Below are positions 1 through 6,822 of a stretch of 8,287 nt of DNA, in pieces. The notes under the pieces were generated by a model. It had not been told where the DNA came from and made no database searches. It saw nothing but the letters and a program-made list of their open reading frames with translations. Position 1 is the stretch's first letter, and each line of letters starts with the position of its first letter. A program made the translations under genes and the position numbers. Source of the stretch: Petrotoga sp. UBA5851. Lineage in GTDB: Bacteria > Thermotogota > Thermotogae > Petrotogales > Petrotogaceae. The stretch covers positions 44,907 to 53,193 of the forward strand of contig DJGH01000041.1 in NCBI GenBank assembly GCA_002431635.1. The letters are read 5' to 3'.

Positions 1-29
1 AAATCCGGCATATGCCGGATTTTATTTTT
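1..29. terminator. Perfect 22-bp palindrome, probable (bi)directional terminator after tldE
   Basis: Bases 1-22 are an exact inverted repeat with no loop offset: the half AAATCCGGCAT is followed by its own reverse complement. On the plus strand the stem runs into a T-rich stretch (TTTATTTTTC, 21-30), as expected of an intrinsic terminator for a plus-strand gene lying to the left. On the minus strand it starts just after the tldE stop codon and is preceded by an A-rich stretch, but any T tract there is beyond the window edge. It most likely serves convergent transcripts from both sides. Confidence 0.75.
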
Positions 30-1322
30 CTATTCACCTGTTACAGATACATTTGTAAGCTTAATATACTTAGGACCGAAGTAATTGTTTATCTGAACTG
101 TTTCTTTAGAAAGAATAACTGCACATTCCTCAAGATTAATATTTCCTGATATAGACCCACCGGTAAGCACTTTCATGCCTCCATTTTCATGAAGATATGC
201 CAGTCTTATCTCCCCTCCAAAATCTCCGGTTACTTCATCTAATTGAAAATCTGAAAATGCATGTATTTCAAGTACTTTTCCACAAATCATTTCTTTATAA
301 GAGCTTTTCCCTGATGCTACACAGAAGTTACTTATATTTCCTGTACACTGGGTGTTTATATACTGTGAAAATCTTAAATTACCCCATATTTTTTCAACCA
401 CACCATCTTTTATTATCTGAGTTTTTTTCAAAAGTACTCCATCGTCATCAAACTGCGAAGAAAAAGTTGAACCGGCTATGTATGGATCCAACGTAATACT
501 TAGTTTATCGGAGAGCTTGTTTTTTATAGCATCTTTCCCTACCATAAAATCCGATGTTTTTTCATAAATAGCCATAGCGTTGGTTTTATATATATAGTAT
601 CCAAAAAAATCCTTTACCGCATCATCCCTGAGAATTACGTCACAGGATACAAGATTGGGTGTATTGACACTTTTTAATCTCATCATAGCTATCTCAAACT
701 TATCCTCAATCATATTTTCAATAAACGTTTTGTTGAAGTCTGAAAACTCCATCTTATCAATGAGTTCAATCTCATCGCCGTTTGAGCTGGCTGTAATAAC
801 ATACTCGATGTAGCATTTGTTAAAATCTTCCCTGTACTCTATTCCTTTAGAATTAAATAATATCTTTTGAGTTTTTTCAAGAAATATTTCACAGGAATTT
901 ATATAAACATCCTGTCTTGTATCTTTAAAGTACAGTGCATCCATGATATCCTTTACTGCCTGTTCATTGTTTTTATGATCAAAATATGAATCCAGCTTTA
1001 CAGGAATAAACTCTTGAGGCTGGGCAATACTGTAGTATTCGTTTTTTACTAATTTTGAGGACTGTATCGCATCATTTACGGCATCTTTGATCTCAGGCTC
1101 AGTCATAGTATCATACAGAAATATTGAAGCTGAGCCTATATATTTTCCGTTTTCACTTTCAGTATATACTGTGAGCTCCATATCGTGAACCTTTTTATTT
1201 CTTATCATATTTATATTTTTTCTTACAAGAAATACTTCTGTAGACTGAGTCTGCATATCTTTAAGTTTCCAGCCGATCAACTCTTTATTAGCTTCAAGAA
1301 TATTTTTGAGATATTTATTCAT
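30..1322 (-). CDS. tldE: TldE/PmbA family metalloprotease partner subunit
   Basis: This 430-residue protein is the subunit that pairs with TldD to form a cytoplasmic heterodimeric peptidase that degrades unfolded or leader peptides. In E. coli the pair (TldD with PmbA) matures microcin B17 and degrades CcdA. The C-terminal half carries family features: FDDDGV (residues 291-296) followed by a strand with T..IIKDG, a G..SY.E..CGK.LE segment around 338-352, TGDFGGEIRLAY (365-376) and TGGSISGN (387-394). There is no HExxxH motif, as expected of TldE, whose partner carries the metal site. Length is close to the usual 430-450 residues. The ATG start is supported by AGGAGG (1328-1333) five bases upstream, which overlaps the TAG stop of tldD, so the two are probably translationally coupled. 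The peptide substrate cannot be told from the sequence. A paralogous TldD-like role is unlikely given the missing zinc ligands. Confidence 0.9.
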   Translation of the reverse strand: MNKYLKNILEANKELIGWKLKDMQTQSTEVFLVRKNINMIRNKKVHDMELTVYTESENGKYIGSASIFLYDTMTEPEIKDAVNDAIQSSKLVKNEYYSIAQPQEFIPVKLDSYFDHKNNEQAVKDIMDALYFKDTRQDVYINSCEIFLEKTQKILFNSKGIEYREDFNKCYIEYVITASSNGDEIELIDKMEFSDFNKTFIENMIEDKFEIAMMRLKSVNTPNLVSCDVILRDDAVKDFFGYYIYKTNAMAIYEKTSDFMVGKDAIKNKLSDKLSITLDPYIAGSTFSSQFDDDGVLLKKTQIIKDGVVEKIWGNLRFSQYINTQCTGNISNFCVASGKSSYKEMICGKVLEIHAFSDFQLDEVTGDFGGEIRLAYLHENGGMKVLTGGSISGNINLEECAVILSKETVQINNYFGPKYIKLTNVSVTGE

Positions 1323-1331
1323 CTTATCCTC

Positions 1332-2756
1332 CTATCCCAGTTTAGCCCTAGCTTTTATACAAGGGCCACCGCACGAAACCTTTACAAACTCCTTATATCC
1401 TTTTCCGCATGCTCCAGATCCGGAAAGTCCAAAATCATCCGATACCATCGATATTGATTTGAGAAGATCCGGAACAAACCCTGTCATTATTATAGGAGAG
1501 ACATACTTATCAGTTAGTCTACCGTTTCTGATCTCCCTTGCATAAAGCACCACACACTGTATTCCCCAGTTTTTAGGATCTTCCATACCGCTTTCCTCTT
1601 TTTCAAGATAATAGCCGTGCTTTATGCTCTTTACCATATCTTCAAACTTATCCTTTCCCTTGGAAAAGAAGGTATTTGTCATTCTAGTATACGCTTTGCG
1701 CCTGAAAGATTCTCTCTTTCCATTGCCTGTTGGTATTACTCCAAGTTCAAGTGCGGAAACCTGATCACATAAGCCGTTTATGAGAATACCGTCCTTAATG
1801 ATTACGGTGTCCTGGGCAAGAACTCCCTCATCGTCAAAAAAATATGATGAAACATGTTTGGCGCTTGCTGCACCATCATGCATGGTGACAAGCGCAGAAG
1901 CAACCTCCTTATTCATATACTCCACAGATTTTGCTCTGTTTTTTACATACATATCCATCTCAACACCATGCCCAAAGGCTTCATGAGCTATAAGACCAGC
2001 CACTTCAGGACTGCAAAGAATTTCATACTCTCCCGGCTTTATCCTTTCGCTCTGAAGAAGCTTCAAGGCTGTATGTGCCGTATCCTCACATCTGTTTCCC
2101 ATCTCATTAAGAAGTTCCATCCCGCTAAGCCCGGAAAATGTGTCATAGTTATACTTTATACTATCGTCCTGGGCTGCATAGACAAACAAGTAGCCTTGGC
2201 TCCACATATATGACTGTGAAAGGATTTTTTTATCAGATACAAAGATCTTGGATACATTTACGTGCTCATAAACAACTTCACAGTTTATTATTTTTTCCGA
2301 AACGGCTACAATCGTATTTTTTATATTATTCATTGAATCTAAAATCTTCTGTGAAGCCATACACTCATCAGGATTTAAAAGAATTTCCCCTCTAAAATCA
2401 GCTTGAGCCTTTTCCTCTTCAATAATGGGTAGCCGTTTAATTTTAAAGCTTTCGGTCTCAAAATAAGCTGCTCTGTCGCTGTTTTTAGAGAAGTCATCAG
2501 CAACTTGAACTGCATCCGTTATAGAATCAGTTGAAAATTCATAGTAAAAACCATCTTTCACTGCCCTTATTACAAATCCTCTCTCGTTCCATCTGCTGTC
2601 GGCCACACCAGTACTTTTTCTGTTAACTCTGTACTGCTTTCCATGACAGTCAGTTCCAAGTACCGAGACATAGTCGAAGTTTTTTTTCAAAATACTTATG
2701 ATTTCTTTCATTTTTGAACAGGAACTGTCCAAAAAATTTGAAAGTTCAATCTTCAT
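1332..2756 (-). CDS. tldD: TldD family zinc metalloprotease, catalytic subunit
   Basis: The protein has 474 residues, close to the usual length. It carries the TldD signature HEAFGHGVE at 258-266, an HExxxH motif with H258 and H263 as presumed metal ligands and E259 as catalytic base. A C-terminal GACGKGYKEF segment holds C450, the conserved cysteine position that completes the metal site in TldD. FDDEGV (307-312) is followed by VIIKDG, as in the partner subunit. By family knowledge it works as a TldD-TldE heterodimer in which peptides thread into an internal chamber and are cut with little sequence preference. The ATG start is preceded by GGGGGTGA (2760-2767), a near match to the anti-Shine-Dalgarno sequence, and no nearby alternative start is better. 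It is first in the operon with tldE (9-base gap) and is read from the promoter at 2784-2812. No small precursor-peptide gene is visible nearby, so a general peptide-degrading or housekeeping role is as likely as peptide maturation. Confidence 0.94.
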   Translation of the reverse strand: MKIELSNFLDSSCSKMKEIISILKKNFDYVSVLGTDCHGKQYRVNRKSTGVADSRWNERGFVIRAVKDGFYYEFSTDSITDAVQVADDFSKNSDRAAYFETESFKIKRLPIIEEEKAQADFRGEILLNPDECMASQKILDSMNNIKNTIVAVSEKIINCEVVYEHVNVSKIFVSDKKILSQSYMWSQGYLFVYAAQDDSIKYNYDTFSGLSGMELLNEMGNRCEDTAHTALKLLQSERIKPGEYEILCSPEVAGLIAHEAFGHGVEMDMYVKNRAKSVEYMNKEVASALVTMHDGAASAKHVSSYFFDDEGVLAQDTVIIKDGILINGLCDQVSALELGVIPTGNGKRESFRRKAYTRMTNTFFSKGKDKFEDMVKSIKHGYYLEKEESGMEDPKNWGIQCVVLYAREIRNGRLTDKYVSPIIMTGFVPDLLKSISMVSDDFGLSGSGACGKGYKEFVKVSCGGPCIKARAKLG

Positions 2757-2783
2757 GGTTCACCCCCATTCTCTGTTTATAAA

Positions 2784-2812
2784 AATATAGCACTTAATCC
2801 TTCTTTTTACAA
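2784..2812 (-). promoter_or_regulatory. Promoter for the tldD-tldE operon (extended -10)
   Basis: Read on the minus strand there is TTGTAA (2807-2812) as -35, a 17-base spacer, and TATATT (2784-2789) as -10. The -10 is directly preceded by TGC, giving an extended -10 (TGN). The predicted start is about 2777, which leaves a leader of roughly 20 bases before the tldD ATG. This is a good sigma-70/sigma-A match by eye, not experimentally supported. Confidence 0.6.
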
Positions 2813-2841
2813 GTGACTTTATTCCCCTTTAATCTCTATAT

Positions 2842-2863
2842 AAAACAGATATTACACTGTTTT
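2842..2863. repeat. 7-bp inverted repeat in the divergent intergenic region
   Basis: AAAACAG (2842-2848) and CTGTTTT (2857-2863) are exact inverted copies around an 8-base loop, followed on the plus strand by more T bases and AATAA. The repeat lies between the tldD promoter and the start of the lipoprotein gene. It could be an operator, a weak attenuator in a long lipoprotein leader, or chance in AT-rich sequence. Confidence 0.35.
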
Positions 2864-2875
2864 TTAATAATTGTG

Positions 2876-2884
2876 TGGTATCAT
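2876..2884 (+). promoter_or_regulatory. Possible extended -10 for the lipoprotein gene
   Basis: TATCAT (2879-2884) is preceded by TGG, which fits the extended -10 pattern, but no convincing -35 lies 16-18 bases upstream. It would give a very short leader of about 16 bases. An alternative is TATAAA at 2839-2844, also with a poor -35, whose leader would contain the inverted repeat at 2842-2863. Neither choice is secure. Confidence 0.25.
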
Positions 2885-2906
2885 GAAATCAAAAGGAGGG
2901 ATTTTT

Positions 2907-3332
2907 TTGAAAAAATTTTTATACCTATTCTTATCTGTCTTTATGGTTTTTTTCCTTTTTTCCTGTTCCTCACAATCCGCATTCCAGAACACTCAGAATG
3001 CTTTGCCGGGAACTCCTGAAAAAATTCGTTTTACTGTTTCTTTTATTGTCACGGTACCTCAGAACACAGATTATGTTTATATAATGGGCGACTTTAACAA
3101 CTGGAATCCGGGTGATGAAGAGTACAGGCTGAAAAAAATAGATTCTGTTACTTATTCAATAACGCTTTCACAGGAAAAGGGGAAAACCATAAACTTTAAA
3201 TTTTCCAAAGGAACTTTATTTTCAGTTGAAACAGATTCGAATTTTTACGAAACCGATCCCAGGACTTTCAGATTTGATTATAACAATGATGAGGTAAGAT
3301 TTGAAGTTGAAAATTGGCTTGACAACAAGTAA
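2907..3332 (+). CDS. Small lipoprotein with a CBM48/CBM20-like starch- or glycogen-binding domain
   Basis: This is a predicted 141-residue cell-surface or outer-face lipoprotein. I place the start at TTG 2907 because AAGGAGG (2893-2899) lies seven bases upstream and the product then begins with a textbook signal: MKK, a hydrophobic stretch (4-18), and a lipobox LFSC with C20 as the lipidated residue. An in-frame ATG at 2883 lies upstream of that ribosome site and would bury the signal. After a short polar linker comes one immunoglobulin-like carbohydrate-binding domain, roughly residues 40-135. It has GDFNNWNP (61-68), the hallmark of AMPK-beta/CBM48 and CBM20 glucan-binding modules, then a KF.KG...SVETD segment (98-110) typical of CBM20-like starch modules. 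No catalytic domain is attached, so it probably binds an alpha-glucan or acts as a scaffold. The ligand is inferred from the motif. It stands alone, with its own terminator and divergent to tldD. Confidence 0.8.
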   Translation: MKKFLYLFLSVFMVFFLFSCSSQSAFQNTQNALPGTPEKIRFTVSFIVTVPQNTDYVYIMGDFNNWNPGDEEYRLKKIDSVTYSITLSQEKGKTINFKFSKGTLFSVETDSNFYETDPRTFRFDYNNDEVRFEVENWLDNK

Positions 3333-3343
3333 ACCCGATACAT

Positions 3344-3368
3344 AAGCCAGAAGAAATCTGGCTTTTTT
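3344..3368 (+). terminator. Intrinsic terminator of the lipoprotein gene
   Basis: AAGCCAGA (3344-3351) pairs exactly with TCTGGCTT (3357-3364) around a five-base loop, and the T run extends to 3368. It starts 12 bases after the lipoprotein TAA stop. It separates the lipoprotein gene from the asparaginase operon. Confidence 0.85.
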
Positions 3369-3384
3369 GGACTCATATATTATT

Positions 3385-3408
3385 TATAATCTTATAAATA
3401 CTTATAAT
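3385..3408 (+). promoter_or_regulatory. Probable promoter region of the asparaginase operon
   Basis: Three -10-like hexamers stand in a row: TATAAT (3385-3390), TATAAA (3393-3398) and TATAAT (3403-3408). The first would give a start near 3397 and a leader of about 22 bases. A clear -35 is lacking: TTGGAC at 3367-3372 is 20 bases from the second box and overlaps the T run of the preceding terminator. That a promoter is here is likely, because a terminator lies just upstream. Which box is used is not clear. Confidence 0.45.
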
Positions 3409-3418
3409 GGAGGGTAAT

Positions 3419-4399
3419 ATGAAAAAAGTTGCTGTCATTACCACCGGCGGTACTATTGCTATGGCACATGATCCAAACATGGGGGTTATCCTTTCAGAAA
3501 ACAAAAACAAAGAACTCAGTGAAATTCCTCAAATACATCAGATTGCAGATATCGAATTCCATGAGTTTTTCGATGTGCCCAGTCCATATATTACCCCAGG
3601 CATGATGTTTGAGCTCTCAAAATACGTTAAAAAGATCCTTTCCAGATCAGATATAGATGGAGTGGTCATCACCCATGGAACCGATACTCTTGAAGAAACG
3701 GCTTACTTCCTTGACCTAACCATTGGATCAGAAAAGCCTGTCGTAGTAACAGCCGCAATGAGAAACTGGAGTGAGCCCAGTACAGACGGTCCTATGAATC
3801 TTATTGCATCTGTAAAAATAGCTTCATGTGACCTATCCGTCGACCAAGGTGTCATGGTCTGTCTCAACGATGAAATACACGCCGCGAGAGAAGTCACCAA
3901 AACATACACTAGCAACGTCGCAACCTTTGATTCTCCGGGTTATGGACCGTTAGGCATAGTAGATGAAGATACAGTTGTTTTCTTTAGGCGCTCGCTTGAG
4001 AGAATGTATATTCAAACCGACAGGATAGAGGACCGTGTTGCACTCATCAAAACATATACAGGCGATAATGGAGCAATAATAAAGACTCTCCCTGATATGG
4101 GATACAAAGGAGTCGTTATTGAAGGTTTCGGCAGAGGAAACGTACCTCCGGCAGTAGCGGATGCCATGGAGTATCTTTTGGAAAAAAATATACCGGTAGT
4201 AGTTGTCTCCAGATGCTTCAAGGGAAGGGTACTTGGAGTATACGGTTATATAGGCGGCGGAAAAGATTTGAAGGAAAGGGGAATAATTCTTGGTCAGGAA
4301 GTTTCTGGTCAGAAAGCCCGGATAAAGATGATCGTTGTTTTGGGAAAGACAAAGGATACGGAAAGTTTACGAAGATACTTTGAATTTCAAAACCGATAA
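3419..4399 (+). CDS. ansA: Cytoplasmic L-asparaginase (type I-like)
   Basis: The protein has 326 residues, normal for the bacterial asparaginase/glutaminase family, and hydrolyses L-asparagine to aspartate and ammonia. Both family signatures are present: TTGGTIA at 8-14 with nucleophile T12, and HGTDTLEET at 86-94 with T88 and D89 of the second triad. K161, in the segment REVTKTYTS, matches the conserved lysine. The C-terminal domain has the usual GVVIEGFGRGNVP (231-243) and the family's C-terminal small-domain layout. No signal peptide is present, so I call it the cytoplasmic type. A tyrosine equivalent to Y25 of E. coli AnsB is not visible in the flexible loop (15-30), as in several type I enzymes. 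I chose ATG 3419 because GGAGGG (3409-3414) is well placed for it, whereas the in-frame ATG at 3407 would overlap that site. It is first of four closely spaced genes. A GatD-type amidotransferase subunit is a less likely alternative because that protein is longer. Confidence 0.92.
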   Translation: MKKVAVITTGGTIAMAHDPNMGVILSENKNKELSEIPQIHQIADIEFHEFFDVPSPYITPGMMFELSKYVKKILSRSDIDGVVITHGTDTLEETAYFLDLTIGSEKPVVVTAAMRNWSEPSTDGPMNLIASVKIASCDLSVDQGVMVCLNDEIHAAREVTKTYTSNVATFDSPGYGPLGIVDEDTVVFFRRSLERMYIQTDRIEDRVALIKTYTGDNGAIIKTLPDMGYKGVVIEGFGRGNVPPAVADAMEYLLEKNIPVVVVSRCFKGRVLGVYGYIGGGKDLKERGIILGQEVSGQKARIKMIVVLGKTKDTESLRRYFEFQNR

Positions 4400-4410
4400 G
4401 GAGGATTATC

Positions 4411-5421
4411 TTGATTAAAAACCAGAAAGCAGGTCTTTTTACAGGTATTTATATTTTGCTTTTTTTTAGCATTGCTATTATTTCGATGAAGATATTCGCT
4501 ATTCTTGTCTTGTCTCTTGGAAGTATACTTGTAATAGATCTTTTTGCGAAAGTCCTGTCTAAATGGTTTAAATTCCGCAGGGTGGTATCGCTTACACTAT
4601 CTATGATATTCATATTTTCCATATTTGTTATTGCTTTTGTCTTTCTTATTCCGGCAGTAATAAAAGAGATTGATACTTTTGTAGTTTTTATAGACAGATT
4701 TTTTGTCAATAGAGAGTGGGAAAAGTTTTTTACAAACATTTTCCCGGATACTGAAAAAACCCTTTCAAATTTCATGGTTTCACTTCAACCGAAACTTTTG
4801 GAATTTCTCAACTCCTTTGTCGGTAAGCTTCCGGCATATGGGCAGCAGATCGCCTTATTTCTGGCATACTACTTCCTGCTAACTTTATATGGTATTTATA
4901 ATATTGATTCTCTTAAAAAATGTATTGGTTACCTTTACCCACGCTCAATACGCTCTACAGGCGAGAAGTTCTTTTCTGAACTCTACCATAGCCTTGACAG
5001 TTTCGTTTTTTCAACATTTTTTTCTGCAATTTTTGTCGGAGTATGTGCTTTTTTCATTATGAGTTTTCTTGGTATAAAGTACACAGTTTTGATGAGCTTC
5101 TGGGCTTTTGTAACAAATTTTATACCCATAGTAGGAGTAATTTTTGAATTTGTACCGCTTGCTCTTGTAGGTCTTTCATCTGGAGTAGAGAGCATGGTAT
5201 GGCTTTTGGTTCTTATGTCCGTTATTCATGGATCGGCATTCATATTTTTCTTGTTTGTGATGAGAGGCTACTCAAAAATAAATCCTTTTTTTATTATTCT
5301 TGCCATACTAATTTTCGGTCAGATATTTAATGTCTTAGGCATACTAATAGCTGTTCCTCTGTGTCTTATTATAAAACTTTTCTGGACCAACTTTATAAAA
5401 CCCTACTTTGAGAGGGGCTGA
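4411..5421 (+). CDS. AI-2E/PerM family membrane transporter (PF01594-type)
   Basis: This 336-residue, very hydrophobic integral membrane protein is of typical length for the family once called UPF0118, whose members include TqsA, PerM and some Na+(Li+)/H+ antiporters. Hydrophobic segments are seen at about 8-24, 27-46, 58-80, 144-163, 198-219, 225-251, 262-285 and 292-324. A large soluble loop lies at 84-143, between the third and fourth segments. The NFIPIVG sequence (236-242) matches the conserved NFIPxxG stretch in the later half, and the repeated small/aliphatic tail (FNVLGILIAVPL) is also family-like. The start is TTG 4411, with AAGGAGG (4398-4404) six bases upstream and overlapping the asparaginase stop. 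The gap to asparaginase is 11 bases, so co-transcription is very likely. The substrate cannot be predicted: family members have been linked to autoinducer-2 export and to cation antiport, and the asparaginase neighbour does not decide it. Confidence 0.88.
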   Translation: MIKNQKAGLFTGIYILLFFSIAIISMKIFAILVLSLGSILVIDLFAKVLSKWFKFRRVVSLTLSMIFIFSIFVIAFVFLIPAVIKEIDTFVVFIDRFFVNREWEKFFTNIFPDTEKTLSNFMVSLQPKLLEFLNSFVGKLPAYGQQIALFLAYYFLLTLYGIYNIDSLKKCIGYLYPRSIRSTGEKFFSELYHSLDSFVFSTFFSAIFVGVCAFFIMSFLGIKYTVLMSFWAFVTNFIPIVGVIFEFVPLALVGLSSGVESMVWLLVLMSVIHGSAFIFFLFVMRGYSKINPFFIILAILIFGQIFNVLGILIAVPLCLIIKLFWTNFIKPYFERG

Positions 5422-5428
5422 TTCATTT

Positions 5429-6820
5429 TTGAACTTCCGCAAAACAGTGATTTTTTTGTTATGTTTTTTATTTTTTTCTATGTCTTTTGGACTTACGGTA
5501 GAGGAGATCTATAATCTTTCCAAACTGCCTCAAACCCTGGAAAAATCAATAGACGAGTTTCTTAAATATTTTTATGAAAACCCTGCTGATCCTCAGCTGG
5601 AAGTTTACGGTTCTCTCATATACTCAAAAAAGACTATAAGAGACAAGTACCCATCATATGCTTTTGTAAACGGATTAATATCAGAAAATTCTAATGATTT
5701 TCTGATGAGTCTAAGCGCTATGAGTCCTTCATTTAAGATACCTCCAGAAGACACCCATTTGGTAGTGATGATTTTGAAAGATCTTATTCCTAAGCTTCAA
5801 AAGATCTTTGAAACAGGTACTCTACAGGAAGCTTCCCTCAAACATTCGTATCACCTGGATGGAATAAATCTTATGGTAACTCCCAAGACGTATAAACCCT
5901 TTCTGGAGTTTGTAGTTTTTAAAACTCTTAACACTCCTTCTTTTCTTGATGATGATATGAAAAAATTTATAGAGTTCTTTGTTCCCAGAAACATTCTTTC
6001 TACCATAAACGCGATAATTTCATCATCCAGATTAGTACTTAATGAAAGTGATTATATCGGAGGTTATGTGCTTCTTGATTATATAAATACGCTTGGAATG
6101 ATTGATTCTACAAATATAGATTCTTTTGTAACCCTTAAAAAATACTATACAGTGCGTAACTCTATTACAAAACTTTCAAACTCTGTTTTCATGGTGGATG
6201 ATCAGGAACTGCAGGTTTATCTGGATGATCTTTATACTCAGATTGAAGAGCTTTCAACACTTTCCTCGTCAAAAAAAAGCATAGAGGAGATTCTTCTGCT
6301 GGTCTTAAAAACTCTTAATACAAGACTTGATAAAAATACCAAAAAGTTATTTTCGAAAAGATACGATTTTGACAAAGTTCTTACTTCATTCCCTGACAAT
6401 ATCCAAAATGAGCTCTTACGCCTTAAATTGAAAATTGATGAATTTTATATATCAGCGCAAGTAAAACCCGATCAAACAAAAGTATCAACAGGAGCAACAA
6501 GCAGTTCTGGAACTGAAATGAAAACTTATACATTTTTTTATTTTTTGGGCACTGTTATATTTTTAGTTACTGCTTTTCTTTTTTTAACCATGGAGTTTTT
6601 TCCTAACGTTCAGAAAATAGAGTTTTTATGTAAAATAGGCATGGGAAGATATGCCATACATTTGGCAGAGAAGTTAGTTATAAAAAATGCAAATGATTTC
6701 AGATCTTTCTTTGCTCTGGCCAAAGCACTTGAAGTATGTGGAAGATATGAAGATTCAATTAATGCTTATAAAACAGCCATGAGTATACGCGAAAAAAATC
6801 ATGAAAATAAAGGTGAATAG
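5429..6820 (+). CDS. Unrecognised exported protein with one membrane anchor and a cytoplasmic TPR-like tail
   Basis: I do not recognise this 463-residue protein. From the TTG at 5429 it starts MNFRKTVIFLL with a hydrophobic stretch (6-20) ending near SFG, which looks like a signal peptide. A further in-frame TTG at 5408 lies inside the preceding gene and ahead of the purine-rich AGAGGGG (5411-5417), so I prefer 5429, though the 11-base spacing is long. Residues 22-340 are mostly helical-looking and rich in Leu, Lys, Asp and Ser with no motif I can name. A Ser/Thr/Gly-rich linker follows (348-362), then a single membrane segment (367-388). The next 75 residues begin with basic residues, consistent with a cytoplasmic side, and contain a helix-turn-helix pair resembling one or two TPR repeats (about 405-455, with ...FFALAKALEVCGRYEDSINAYKTAM). 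The layout suggests a large extracytoplasmic domain linked to a cytoplasmic protein-binding tail. It is third in the operon, 7 bases after the transporter gene and 2 bases before tsaB. Confidence 0.8.
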   Translation: MNFRKTVIFLLCFLFFSMSFGLTVEEIYNLSKLPQTLEKSIDEFLKYFYENPADPQLEVYGSLIYSKKTIRDKYPSYAFVNGLISENSNDFLMSLSAMSPSFKIPPEDTHLVVMILKDLIPKLQKIFETGTLQEASLKHSYHLDGINLMVTPKTYKPFLEFVVFKTLNTPSFLDDDMKKFIEFFVPRNILSTINAIISSSRLVLNESDYIGGYVLLDYINTLGMIDSTNIDSFVTLKKYYTVRNSITKLSNSVFMVDDQELQVYLDDLYTQIEELSTLSSSKKSIEEILLLVLKTLNTRLDKNTKKLFSKRYDFDKVLTSFPDNIQNELLRLKLKIDEFYISAQVKPDQTKVSTGATSSSGTEMKTYTFFYFLGTVIFLVTAFLFLTMEFFPNVQKIEFLCKIGMGRYAIHLAEKLVIKNANDFRSFFALAKALEVCGRYEDSINAYKTAMSIREKNHENKGE

Positions 6821-6822
6821 AA

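Noticed and set aside
1..22. Palindrome as a recombination or attachment site
   Set aside because: Its position right after a stop codon, the flanking A/T tracts and the absence of integrase or insertion-sequence genes make a terminator the simpler explanation.
197..496. Plus-strand open frame of 99 codons opposite tldE
   Set aside because: Antisense to a conserved gene; the translation has unusual composition and no ribosome site precedes it.
1185..1545. Two overlapping plus-strand open frames across the tldE/tldD junction
   Set aside because: They overlap each other and two well-supported genes, and their product resembles no protein I know.
1854..2213. Plus-strand open frame of 119 codons opposite tldD
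   Set aside because: It lies wholly antisense to a gene with clear catalytic motifs, has no Shine-Dalgarno sequence, and its translation is Cys/His/Pro-rich without domain character.
2869..2886. Possible second Rex operator before the lipoprotein gene
   Set aside because: It shares AATTGTGTG with the rex operator, but the right half does not match TTCACAA and there is no dyad symmetry.
2813..3019. Plus-strand open frame of 68 codons with a hydrophobic product
   Set aside because: It overlaps the lipoprotein signal sequence in another frame, and the strong ribosome site at 2893-2899 serves the lipoprotein instead. The hydrophobicity comes from T-rich sequence.
4449..4775. Minus-strand open frame of 108 codons opposite the AI-2E family gene
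   Set aside because: Antisense to a gene coding for membrane segments; Lys/Ile/Thr-rich content is the expected mirror of T-rich codons.
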